64,000 nucleotides of DNA from Juglans regia (GCF_001411555.2 NC_049903.1:25990270-26054269), one strand, 5' to 3'; shown: positions 21,931 through 32,744, numbered from the stretch's first letter. The notes: generated by a model not told the origin, from the sequence alone. Program-made: numbers and translations.

Positions 21931-22178
21931 TGTAACACCCGGACCCAAAATTTGTATAGTTGGACTATGGATTTTATTTATTTATTTATTTGAGCTTGAT
22001 ATTTTAGGTTTTTATATTACAGACTTGAGTAGTGATTTTCTTTTTATTTGGAGATCTTGGCTGTTTATTTTAACCTTAGAAAAACTTTTGGTTTATGAAC
22101 AGTTCCTCAACCGCACGACTCTTTTCCAACTGCATGCACGTTACTCCCTTTTCTCTAGGGTTTCTCCATCGCCAATAA

Positions 22179-22180
22179 AT

Positions 22181-22234
<54 letters not shown>
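22179..22234 (+). repeat. Compound AC/AT microsatellite
   Basis: About 11 AC units run into about 16 AT units. The YIYIYI and VCVCVC frames across it are artefacts. Confidence 0.95.
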
Positions 22235-23631
22235 GCACCTGGATGTTAGTTTACAAAGCCTTAGCTGCCATAAAAAATCCAACGGCAGTCTCCACCCACT
22301 CACGCACAGAAGCTCCATCCAGAAACCATCGTTCGTTTCGATCACGTCCCTCCTTCCCTCATCCTCCAGCGTTGCACGTCGCTTGAAGCCCAGCAGCCGC
22401 ATCTCTTTGTGTCAACCACGGGACCACCGTGGATTTTCCACCAGCAACCTCCTTGCCCAGACCTGCATGGGTCCTCTGTCCGTTTGCCATATGACGTGAC
22501 CACCACCTTGTAGAAACCATAAGCAGCAACCTACACCACATACCGAGAGTCGCTCCACGGAGGATACTCAGCCGCCCCCACCATCCGCTTATGCAGTGCA
22601 CCACCCACGACCAGTAGAGGAAGATCATCACCATGGGTTGAACCACGTGAGACGCCGAGCCCAAGTTTCGCACGACGAGAGACTCACCCACACACGTCGA
22701 AATCCACCATTAGCCATCCGGCAAAAACCTCTGTTACTCACTCCTGAAACAAAGGATCTATTCCGCCTACCTTGAGCCACTGCGACAACTGCCCATCGAG
22801 AGCTCCTTCATGTTGCGGCCCCAGAAACTGTTGGCGAGATTTTCCGTCACCCCAGGTCCGCCTCACGCCACCTCCGCCGCACGGTAATCTCCCTCTCTGT
22901 TTTCTCTCTCACGCTCGGCTTGCTCATCCCATAACCTCTCTCTCTCTCCATTTCCCTCATTGTATTACTCTCTCTCTCTCTCAGTGCCCCACCATCATGA
23001 TCTGCCACTAGCCCCAACTGTGCCGCCGTAGACTTCCACCCAAGCCATCGCTGCACATAGTTTCGGTATGCATGGCCCCTGTCACGTAAAGTTTGATCCT
23101 AGGTTATTTTTCTCAAAGAGTTATGAGTTTTCTTTCCCAAAAAGCCCTTGATTGGGTATGTACCGATCATGTTTTTATCATCTGCTATGCGTGGGTTTTT
23201 ATTTGCAGTAGAAGAATTCATATTTACAGATAGAAGTTAATTTATTAAATATATGAGTTTTAAAATATGATTAAGTTAATTACTAAAATGAATCTAAGTT
23301 GTAGTTGTTTAATTTTTAAGATATTTTGGTATAAATATATTAGCTAGTATTAAATCTTATAATTTGATTTCATTAGTAAATAAGTTATAAGATGATAAAT
23401 ATAACTTATATTTATCATATAAATATATATTTTGGTATAAATATATTAGCTTGTATCGTCACATTTCTCAATTCATTATGAAATTTTGTGCATAAATTAT
23501 GTTGTGATATGATTTTGTTCTGTTCTGAAGATTTTGTTCAATACTCTGTTTGGATAAGACGTGATTTCTGAAAACCTTTGGTATGACTTTCTGATTCTAA
23601 ATTTGATTCTGTTTCCGCACTGTTCAGTTAC

Positions 23632-23790
23632 GATCCTACCACGGGTGATAATAGTGGCATACGGCCCAACCATGGGTTACAATAGTGGATACGGCCCAAT
23701 CACGGGTAATAATAGTGGATACGACCCAACCATAGATAATAATAGTGGATACGGCCCTGCCATGGGTTATAGTAGTGTTCTCTGTTTTGA
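23632..23790 (+). repeat. Minisatellite, about 33 bp unit
   Basis: Five copies of ACGGCCCAACCATGGGTTAC-like units, each ending AATAGTGGAT. Because 33 is a multiple of three, an 81-codon frame with repeating GYGPTMGYNS-like peptide is open across it. It lies inside a solo LTR. Confidence 0.85.
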
Positions 23791-24082
23791 GTGCACACCT
23801 TGGTGACAGAGTGAATTATGTTCTACTTGGCTATCCGCAGATGCACAACCCTACCACGGGGGTTATATATGGCCTATGTTCTGATATGATGTTCTGATGA
23901 TGATGATGATGATCATTTATGCTATGCCAAAGAATATTTTTGAATGCAATTATTTCTAAATCTTTGCTCTGATATTTTGATAACATGTTTTGCTTCCGTA
24001 CTCTGAAAATGAAAATGTTTTATTTTGCATTCTGATTTCTGTAAATGCTCATTTTACAAACTAGTATATGTCCTCTGCTTAC

Positions 24083-24100
24083 TGAGTTGTTGATAACTCA
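24083..24100 (+). promoter_or_regulatory. Conserved LTR hairpin TGAG...CTCA
   Basis: TGAGTTGTTGATAACTCA has a 6 bp perfect stem, followed by CCCCTTA. It is the counterpart of hairpins at 12,559, 33,419, 27,688 and 59,470. Possibly a stem near the RNA 3' end; role inferred. Confidence 0.5.
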
Positions 24101-24360
24101 CCCCTTATCTCCATATATTTTTTAGATGATTTTGAATAATCCAGCTAAGGATTAGGATTATGGAGTATCGGTGAGATGATTTTTTAAGCATAGTGGTTTA
24201 CTCATAAAAGATTTCTGAGAAGTGGCGGTTTTTATTGAGAGATTCTGTAGTTTTCTGATGACTTTATATTTTGAAGTCTATAAATACATTGATGCATTGT
24301 GAGTTTTAAGTTATAGGGAGTAACTCTTTGATCCCTGCGGGACCGGGGCGTTACATCATG

Positions 24361-24422
24361 TAACAAATATGATGACACGACATTCATGACATGTAATAGT
24401 CTTAAATGATATGGCATGGCAT
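24361..24422 (-). repeat. X 5' LTR piece between two insertions
   Basis: TAACAAATATGATGACACG... continues the sequence of 21,930 after removing the TCATG-flanked LTR, as in 48,580-48,642 of copy B. Confidence 0.7.
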
Positions 24423-24427
24423 GTTAT
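24423..24427. repeat. Target-site repeat GTTAT (left)
   Basis: Matches 25,576-25,580 and the pair around the complete element in copy B (48,643-48,647 and 57,390-57,394). Confidence 0.9.
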
Positions 24428-25575
24428 TGTTGCGACTTTAATAATGCTCGCATGTGTAGGATTGTCACATAGTAATAACTCGGTGAGTCCAAGATCGAAT
24501 CCATAGGAAAGGGTGTAGAATTGCAATTTAAAGCAAGAAAATCAAATAGAACAAGAAAACTTAATAGAAAAGATTATCAAGAGTTGATTGAGTTGCTGAA
24601 AATAAAAAAATCAAAATATTGGAGAAAAATATCAATATCTTAAAACACTAAGGCTTCGGGATTCACACACAATGCATCTAATGATAGTTTCAGTAATCTA
24701 TTTTATAACCCAACTAAAATTCATACGAAGGATGATCCTGGTCTGATGATTTTGTCAGTAAAGCACATATTACTTTTCAAAGATAGTTTCATGAATTGGA
24801 TTGATCTTAGGCAAAACAGATCTAGAGAATTTATGCATAGGAAATTTTAAGCATTCAACGTGCCTGGAGCCTACGATAAATCAAAGAATTATACATAATA
24901 AATCTTTTTCCTAGAATAGTAAATCAATCAGAAAACACCAAAACGTAAACATAAAGACCAAACAGATTGTTAAGATCATACCAAAAGATGGTTGGGCTAC
25001 ACCATACACCTTAGTAGGGTGTTTAGCAATCCATTAGCAAAAGGAAATAAAACAATAAACTAAAATTGTTCCTGGCCTCCTTCCACTCAATTTTCGTCCA
25101 ATGATATGATTCCTCCCAGGTATAAAAGAAACTCTAACATTTTCATGATTTCCGCATAAAAAATCACCTAACTTTTAGGACTCTGATTGGCAGCCACGTA
25201 TGCACTTCATAAGTCAAAATTTAGACATCCTTATCAGATACGAACTTCTAGCCCTTTAAGATAGCTTCCCAATGCATCAAGAATGTGTGAGTGAAAGTTA
25301 TGATCAAAACACTAAGGTATATCCCAGGTTGTCTCCTAGCGTTTTTAGACTTGGACCCTTTGCGGTTTCCTTTTGTGATTTCTTTCCTTTTTTCTTGATC
25401 CAAATTACTCTCAAACCTTACAAAAACATATTTATGCATTAAGATTCATTTTAAGCACAAACTTAAGAAAATAACATTATTCTAAAACAACCGATAATAT
25501 GCATGAATTAACCTAAACTAAATATAATAAAGCTATCTACTAATGAGATAAATGTGCAAAACTAAGCTATTATCA
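24428..25575 (-). repeat. Athila-like solo LTR (1,148 bp) in copy A
   Basis: It begins TGTTGCGACTTTAATAATGC and ends AGCTATTATCA, flanked by GTTAT. It occupies the same site as the complete element of copy B. Variants up to about 24,720 match the left LTR of B (e.g. CATAGGAAAGGG, CAGTAATC). Those from about 24,840 match the right LTR (e.g. GAATGTGTGAGTG, ACTAATGAG). It is therefore the product of LTR-LTR recombination. Confidence 0.92.
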
Positions 25576-25580
25576 GTTAT

Positions 25581-25623
25581 AAATAGTTAACAAAAGCATA
25601 AATGAACATGAATATAATCAATG
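25581..25623 (-). repeat. X 5' LTR piece between insertions
   Basis: About 43 bases, AAATAGTTAACAAAAGC..., between the GTTAT repeat and the next LTR. The same piece is in copy B at 57,395-57,437. Confidence 0.65.
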
Positions 25624-25628
25624 GAATC

Positions 25629-28252
25629 TGTGTGACAACACGGGCTTAGCCAAGCCCTCGCCTGTCTTTCCTCACTAGGTTATATTTAATTTTTGGGTCA
25701 TGCAAGAGTTGTAGAGTACAAAGAAAAACCTTGGGCCCTATTTATTTCTAATGTATTAGGCATCTAAGTCGACAAGGGTGGCCCAACAAGGCCCTTAGAA
25801 TCCGTCCATCACTTCGAATTAGGGTTTAGAACCCTAGTGGAACTTAGGGCACATGCCCAACTCACCAACCTCTAGCCATTTTTCACACATGCACATTCCA
25901 CTCAAGAGACACCATGAACCTAGACATAATTTGGTGAAATGGGGGCGAGAGACTTTAGGGTTTTGGAAACCCAAAAGCCCCACACACCTTCTATGAGATT
26001 TTGGCAATTTCCATAACTTTGAGCAATGATTAAGAATGGGAGGAGACACTTAGAGCCATTAGAAAATAGAGGCACGAAACCCCAAGAAGACCCTTAGGGT
26101 TTCGGCCATGAGGGTTACACGCCACCTATGACAAGCTCACCCACCGTTTGACACTTGTCACACATGTAGATGGGTAAGATGATTTTAAGAAGATGGCATA
26201 GGGAAGTGGTGCATTCCGCATGGGGGATGCCAAAGGGCTTAGGCACACGTTTCCAAAAGGCTCTTAGGGTTCGGTCAAGGGGTGCTTCAAGCCCGTCTAA
26301 GGGTCTCGGCACTACAGACTCCCTCTCTCTCTCACGCCACTTGTCAAACACTTAGAGTTTCAAGGAGAGGCATGTGGGGAAATGGAAGAGATGAGACGCC
26401 TAGGGAAAACTCACGCACACAATCACCAAGGCTCTATAAGGATCTTTGTGGGGAGAAGGGAAAGGAGTGGATGGCTAGGGTTATAACCACTCACACGCCA
26501 ATGCTACTTGGCAAGCATGCACATGCCCCACTATCCAAGGAAGATCTAGGGTTAAGGAAAGGACATGCACACCTAAGAGGTTCATTGAACCTAGTCCATA
26601 CGTGAGACATGTCTAAAGGGCTTCTAGGAAATTTTAGTGGGAGCCATGAAACTTGACCTATTTTCAGAGAAACCTTTGAAGTTCCCACGTGTAGGAAATG
26701 ATGGGGAAGAGGGAGTGGCCAAAGCTAGAAGGGGTGACACATGGCAATCGCACAAGACCACCCTTTGAGCTTCACTATGACATGACATGGGGAGATGGGA
26801 CTTAGAGAGCTATAAAAAGGGAAGAGGCCAGCATCCACGAATCCTTTCATTTGGGTGCCATATCGATTTTTCTCTACACTTTCTCTCTCTCCTCTCTCTC
26901 TTACACGACTAACCAAGGTGAGCTTTCCTCTTCACTTTCTTACAAATTTTCACTTTCTCTTCAAACAAGCACCATTTCTTACTCTCTAATCTTAGTCATG
27001 AGCAATGAAGAAATTGGAAACCACGTTCTTAAGGAACATATCGCACGGTACCATTCTAACTCCCACTACTTACAAGTCACTCACGTGAACACACAAGGGT
27101 GAAGGGGTTACTAGGGTTTCAGATCCAAGAAAGAGCACCACCATCATGCTCCAATGTTCAACCTTTCTTTTGAGAGAATTTCTTGAGGAAAAACTAGGGT
27201 TTTCCCAAAAGGAGAGGCTAAAACTAGAAAAAGAGATTCCCACCTCGTTTCTTAGGAGTCTTGGCCACCATGCATGATCGTACCTCACCATGCACACATG
27301 CACATGCCTAAGACCTTGCAAAGGTCAAGGGAAAAACACGACCACCTTCAACCAAGGGCATGTAGGCCGAATGATTGGATTGTCACCATGAGCAAAATGA
27401 ACGCTAACACGACCACACACGACCGATTTAGGTTGCGTCATATTGTTTGTAATATTTTGAACAAACACTTTTTACAGCTTGCTTGATCACATTTCATTGC
27501 TTAGGATTTTTGTAAGTGCACTCTCAACCTACTTTGGATAATATTTGTATATAACGTTGCATGTTTTCAAAAAAGTCAAATTGCATGAACTAAGTTTTGG
27601 GTCAAGTACATGTCCATGTCCATGCATTCATTTCATGGTTTGTCTTTATATACTTATGTTATCTGTGGTATGTTGTTTGTTTACTTACTAAGATTTCTTG
27701 AAATCTCAGCGTTGTAGTTTTCATTACAATTCTCAACCCCGAATGGTAGAAATTATTACAAGACATGAGACAAGATATGGAGAAGCACAAGAGGCCAACA
27801 CCCCTAATAGTCAAGGAGCTCTTGAAGAGACCTGAGTGCTTGACGGAGCCATCCATAGAAGATAGGCTCGAAGTGGTCGACTGCCTCATAAGTGAAGTAT
27901 TGGAGCTTTTCGAGATTTTGAAGAAAAGTATCGACAAGGACAAGGCGAAGTAGGCCTTGTAGGACTTTAAGTTGGATTTTAAATTCTGATTGAAAATAGG
28001 GAAATGGCTTTAACTCGTGATATTTTTGGACCATCTTGTATTTTGGGATAATTTGAACAATGAAATCTTTGGGGATTATAGTCTAATGGTACCATGACAT
28101 TTTGCAAAATTGCTCTTAATCTTACTTAGATTTGCATGCAATTTTCGCTGCATTGCATCTTAATTTTCATGAATGGGGGTATTTAACCTTGAGTTATATG
28201 TCTCGATACTTCAATCACCGTCCAGTCCCAAGAGGGGGCTGGGGGCGCAACA
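25629..28252 (+). repeat. Solo LTR, 2.6 kb, shared by both copies
   Basis: TGTGTGACAACACGG ... GGGGGCGCAACA, with flanks GAATC and AAATC (4 of 5). The copy B partner is 57,443-60,038. It contains TATAAAAAGG at 26,811 followed by TC-rich leader, and the hairpin AAGATTTCTTGAAATCT at 27,690-27,706. A 62-codon plus frame at 27,765-27,953 differs from its B partner mostly by amino acid changes, so it is not under protein selection. Confidence 0.75.
26811..26820 (+). promoter_or_regulatory. TATA box of the 2.6 kb LTR
   Basis: TATAAAAAGG, conserved in the B partner at 58,625. A CT-rich leader begins about 60 bases downstream. Confidence 0.6.
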
Positions 28253-28631
28253 AAATCTTACCACTATATATATGTACAAATAACAAAAGTAAGTTAGAAG
28301 CTAACTTATAAATTATCGTGTAAACGTGAGTGTAACGTAAAAAAGTGTAAACTGTAATGAAAGACGTTCTAAGGTTAGAATATATCACTTAATCCTCATG
28401 AATGCAAAACTTACTAACTTAGGGCCAAATTTGCAAATTTACCCTTTAACTTTTGGGAAATTATAAATTTACCTTTAAACTTAAGGAATTTGCAAGTGGA
28501 CTCCAAAACTTACCAAGATTTATATTACTTATGTACATTTCATCCTAAATCTAAATATGAACTCAGAATTTTTTAAAACTAAACCCAAGTATGCAAAATG
28601 TGTCTTGGTCGATTCATGTATAGGCTAAAAT

Positions 28632-28639
28632 CCATGATT
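28632..28639. repeat. Target-site repeat CCATGATT (left)
   Basis: Repeated exactly at 28,790-28,797. Copy B has one copy at 60,418. Confidence 0.9.
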
Positions 28640-28789
28640 TTTTTTTTTTTATAGAAGAGTCAGAAGCCACCTGTCCATTAGTGACCCCGTCCCAATTTTA
28701 TTAATAAACCTCACTTATGGCGGAGGAAAACCGTGGCAACAAAACTGACACTCGGGATACAGACCATCCCTTGTATCTAAACCAATAAC
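28640..28789 (-). mobile_element. LINE 3' tail or SINE, 150 bp, poly(A) end
   Basis: An insertion only in copy A that starts with a T-run of 11 (a poly(A) tail on the minus strand) and has 8 bp exact target repeats. The body (TGGCTTCTGACTCTTC just upstream of the tail) resembles plant LINE 3' ends rather than a tRNA-headed SINE; I see no A/B box promoter. Most likely a 5'-truncated LINE copy. Confidence 0.8.
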
Positions 28790-28980
28790 CCATGATTATG
28801 TTGCTATTTGGTCATTTAACAAACAAACAAGCTTAAACCGAGTTTATCAACTCTAAAAGATTCACCTGCTTAGTTCTAAAATCATTTTAAGACAATAAAT
28901 CACATATTTTACAAAAACTTGGAGTCACTATGTTACAAAAAATTCCAAAACATCTAGATTAGGTAAAATAAAACCAACTC

Positions 28981-29028
28981 TTGGTGTTCTTGGTCTAACG
29001 CCTATTGGTGTTCTTGGTCTAACGCTTT
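28981..29028 (+). repeat. 24 bp tandem duplication, copy A only
   Basis: TTGGTGTTCTTGGTCTAACG occurs twice, 24 bases apart; copy B has it once (60,608). Confidence 0.9.
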
Positions 29029-29834
29029 TATGTCAACTCCAAGGACTCCAAAAGACCATAAATAACACTTTTAACACGTTCACCATTCAAAATTAAGTGA
29101 TGAAATGTTTAACTAAGCAACCAAAAATCACAAAATACAACATAGAACAATGGGCTTTCATGAAAACTTAGAAACCGAACATGCATACTTTTGGACTCGA
29201 AACAAAGTGGCTAGCTCCTTGATTTTTGATGCAACAAACCTTGAAATAACACAACCATATACCTGATATTCAAGTTCTAATTTTATCTAAGCATCAAATC
29301 TAGCATGCCGTAGCAGAAGTTTCATCAAAACCAACATTAAACCCGATAGCCTCTATAATATGGTTAAAATCAAACTCTTGCATGTTCATCATCATTCCAA
29401 CAGAGATCTAAATCATAACTCTTGAAAAACATTCATTCTTAATCTATAGATCAAAGCTTCAAGAATAAGAATTACAAAAATCATAACCATAGAATTAAGA
29501 TCCTAAAGTTAAAATCACAATCTAACGAAACAAAAACTGTTTTGAACTAATTGGTTTCTACCACTTCAAAGATCATGTAAAACTATTTTATAAAATCCTA
29601 ACATGCTTTGAATCAAACCATAAATTGCATAAAAATCATGTGAACACTCATCAAATAGAGATCTACCTGACATTTCATCAAAATTTCACAAAACTCCCAA
29701 GATTCATCAAATCATCATAACAAAACATTTCCACCATCAACACAAACTTTCTTACAACAAAACTCCAAAAAAAGTAACCAATGCTATCCCAAGTAATCAA
29801 GACTCAATACTAAAAAAATGGAAAAGAGTAGAGC

Positions 29835-29851
29835 AAAAAAAAAAAAAAAAA
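29835..29851 (+). repeat. A17 tract (TA repeat in copy B)
   Basis: A homopolymer at the position where copy B has about seven TA units (61,443-61,457), between identical flanks. Confidence 0.85.
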
Positions 29852-30776
29852 CTCACAAAGGGCTGGAATCAAGCAAGCAGAAAGCTGATTGGTTTTGTCT
29901 CTAACTCTTTCTCGGTTTCTCTCTAGAGAATGGATGAAAAGTGTAAGTGTGGGGAAGCAAATGGAAGGGTCTTGGGGTGTAGATGAAGGGGCAGACTTTC
30001 TGGTTGAGTGAATGACCATTTAGGTGAGTTTGACTTGTGAAAAAAGTATAGAAAAAGGGCTTAAGTGTTGTTGTCATCTGCTACTGCTGCTGCGAAGTGG
30101 GTGATGAGCTGAGTGTTGCTTGTTTGAGTGGCCATAAATGGCACTATTTGCGGCAGCAAATGAGGTAGCATGTCAGCCATGGTATGAACTTATGTAGGTG
30201 GAGAAAAGTTTTGAAGGGGCTAATCAAAAAGGGCACACATTTGGGATTTAGAGATGGTTTCGGTTAGGGTTTGGTTCCAATAAAAACTTTCTTGGTATAA
30301 GAGAGTATAATGACAGGCTTGATTCACACTCTATCACTTACACACTTGTTCTCCTCTTGACAAGTGTCTTAGGATTTTTCAAGTGGATGGTGCCATGTGT
30401 CCAAGAAAAATTTTTCTAGTGATCATAAGTGTATTTGGACATCTTACATGGCAATTGGACAACTGGTTGAATTAAATGTCACTTGACGCTCTCCTGAAGG
30501 GTTACTATTCACCCAAAAAATTTGAAACTTCTTAGTGCATCATAAAATTGTAAATATTTCATACAAGCCTAATGGTGCAATTAATTTTGTAAAATTATAC
30601 TCCTGAGTACTTCAATTAAATAGAAAGATAATTTTGTCACCATAATGGATCGGGACCCGAATATATTAATGGACTAAAACCTAATCGATTGCTCGATTCA
30701 TGAAATCTTTTGGAGATTTCACGACGTTTCTAAAGTCCAAAAAATTATTTTATTGAATTTATTTTGGAACGTTACA

Positions 30777-31275
30777 TTTACCAACAACAGTGAGTTGATC
30801 AGCCTATCATTTGGTTAGGCTAAGATAGTCAAAACATGTGTGAGTCCCTTTTTGTAAGGACTAAAGTTGGTGCTTGAGATAGGCAACTTGAGATTGAGAA
30901 TGAGAAGTGAAACGAGAAGCCAAAGACAACAACACATGTCTAGAGGTGTTCAGACCATATATGGAAGAGAGAACATTTCCAAACAAGGTAGTGGTAAACT
31001 AGCCAAAGTGATATTGGTGCTTTCTTTGCCATGAAATATAATCTGGGTTGAGTACAATTGTCTTTACCAAAATCATCAATAAGAACTTTGAAGGGGCATG
31101 GCTCAAAATCATCAATAATACCAATGAGATCATGGCTACTAAGATTTGGCAAAAAGTATGATATCTAGTTTAGATAGTTGGTGCCATCCAACTTGATCAA
31201 AACACGATGGGTGATATTAGGTAGGAAAAAGGTGTTGGTAAGAGATGTAGGAGGGACACTTGATGAAGAAGTCAT
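30777..31275 (-). pseudogene. Copia gag N-terminal part (right side of insertion)
   Basis: It starts at ATG 31275 with MTSSSSVPPTSLTN and reads into IKLDGTNYLN, then TAG where a Trp is usual. Further frames give FLPNLSSHDLIGIIDD and then SRFTSHSQSQVAYLKHQLQSL, ending ADQLTVVGK at 30,777, all parts of the UBN2-type copia gag. Several stops and frameshifts are present. It lies directly downstream of a Met-tRNA primer site on the minus strand. The gene resumes at 5,376. Confidence 0.88.
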
Positions 31276-31317
31276 TGTAAAGAAAAGGAATGGACAATAG
31301 GAGGTATCCTCGCTATA

Positions 31318-31329
31318 ACTTTAATACCA
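31318..31329 (-). other. Copia primer-binding site (initiator Met-tRNA)
   Basis: The minus strand reads TGGTATTAAAGT, which fits the plant copia site TGGTATCAGAGC with three changes. It sits between the LTR end and the gag ATG. Confidence 0.7.
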
Positions 31330-31351
31330 TAAAAAAAAATAGATGGAGAAA

Positions 31352-31356
31352 GTATG
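31352..31356. repeat. Target-site repeat GTATG (left)
   Basis: Repeated at 33,797-33,801. Copy B has the empty site AAAGTATGGTTTG at 63,229. Confidence 0.9.
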
Positions 31357-32744
31357 TGTAACGACCCGATCCTATATTTATTTTTTTAGGATAAAATTTG
31401 AATAATTTTATTAAGCTCAATAAATGAGTTAAAACCCATTAGAAAATTTATCGGATAGATTATTTTTTTTTAGGCTTCATTAGTATTATTATTATTATTT
31501 TCCCTCCAAACTCATGAATCCTCTTCATAAAAAAAATCCTCCCTACCAGATTTTTTTCTTTGAAATTCAAACAAGCCACTCACTTGCACATGCATATCTC
31601 TTCCTTTATTTTTCTCTAGGGTTTTCCACCATGTTTTTTTTATATACACGTACGAGAACTTCTTATTGACGGTTGTTGCAATAGCCCTCCATCACCTAGA
31701 CTCCTCACCTTGGTAGATTTCTCTTCATGCACGGTTTAGTTTATGTCCGTCTATCACTGCATGCATGGCTCCATCTGTTTCCTCCGCTTGCACGACACTA
31801 TGTTTATTTATACACTCACGCACAGCCGTGCACACACGCAGCAACCATAGCTCTTCCTCTCCACCTCGAAAGCAGCCCAAACACAGTAGCCACCATCATC
31901 ATCTTTCGTGGAAAGCGGAAGCGGAAGCTGCTCTGTTTTGAAGCCATTGAAACATAGCATCCTCCCCCAAATCGAGAGCCACGTTCTGCCACTGGTGGGC
32001 CGCGACGCCACCATCAGTAGCAACAGATGACGCCGGAGGTCTAGCCTCCACTGCCCAGTGCCACCCAGTGACGCCTAGCACCACCACTCGAAGCCCCCAT
32101 GCATGCTGTGTGGTGCGAAAAATCTCTCTCCGTTCTCTCTCACTCATTCTCTCTCTCGGCGTCGCACTAACCAGCCCAAAGGAAACCAGTTGCGCCGCCT
32201 TGGTTCCCAGCTGCCTGAGCCGCCGCGCATCAGCTTCCTCTCTCGGTGAGCATCGCACCACCCAACCCGAATGCATGCAACCTTTTCACGCGTAAAACCA
32301 AACCGGATCCATGCAACCCATAAATCAATCTTTTTTTTGGTTAGATAAATTACAAAACTGCCCCTCTATTTTGTTTTCCCAAAATGCCCATGTTCAGTAT
32401 GTTGTTTTCCAAAAAATATCCTTGCTTATTTAAGACTAGCGGGTAAGGATATTTTAGTGTCAGGAAGCGTTTAGGTTTAGGAAATATAGACCATTTTAGT
32501 AGTTTAGGTTTTTAAATAAAATCACTTGTTTAATTAGAAATTTATGCAAAATATGTGTTTATTTTTATAGGCGACCGATTACGTGCCAAAAATAGTGGAT
32601 TAACATTGTAAGGTAAGTAGCATGATCATATCCTTACACATATGTTCGGTAAACTGTTTATTTTTTTAATAAAAAATATTATGCATGTATGCCCTTCATT
32701 GGAAGTCCCTTTTTATGTACCCATGACATGATAAAAAGTCATGA

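Larger units (their letters stand above)
21931..24355 (+). repeat. Solo LTR, 2,425 bp, only in copy A (TSD TCATG)
   Basis: TGTAACACCCGG ... GGGGCGTTACA, flanked by exact TCATG repeats; the site is empty in copy B. It contains an AC/AT microsatellite, CT-rich leader DNA, a minisatellite at 23,632-23,790 and the hairpin TGAGTTGTTGATAACTCA at 24,083-24,100. No internal retrotransposon genes remain. The long-LTR layout resembles chromovirus LTRs (inference). Confidence 0.88.
5382..30776 (-). mobile_element. Element X: 25.4 kb LTR-retrotransposon nest inside copia gag
   Basis: The termini are TGTGACGCCTCC at the left and GGAACGTTACA at the right, i.e. TG...CA with matching inverted ends (TGT-A/G-ACG-Y-Y-CC on both strands). 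Joining its flanks restores the copia gag frame. Repeat block R1 at both ends of the nest (5,382-6,600 and 21,073-24,427) is read as the 3' and 5' LTR, giving minus orientation. No gag or pol of X itself was found; its interior is deleted or replaced by later insertions. The long LTRs and the GAGATTT hairpin suggest a chromovirus (Tekay/Del-like), which is inference. Confidence 0.65.
28253..30776 (-). repeat. X 5' LTR, 5' part
   Basis: On the minus strand it starts TGTAACGTTCCAAAATAAATTC at 30,776. It pairs with 60,039-62,646 of copy B, apart from a LINE/SINE tail, a 24 bp tandem duplication at 28,981-29,028 and a 257 bp deletion at 30,296 in this copy. A TGAAATCTTTTGGAGATTTCA inverted repeat is at 30,702-30,722. 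No coding sequence. Read as U3 of a very long LTR. Confidence 0.6.

Noticed and set aside
22025..22402. Open frames on both strands with YIYI and VCVC runs
   Set aside because: Produced by the AC/AT microsatellite in a solo LTR.
27765..27953. 62-codon frame with an acidic, helical-looking peptide, present in both copies
   Set aside because: Comparison with copy B (59,559 on) shows mostly amino-acid-changing differences (e.g. R/S, L/S, I/L, D/N, C/H), as expected of noncoding LTR DNA.
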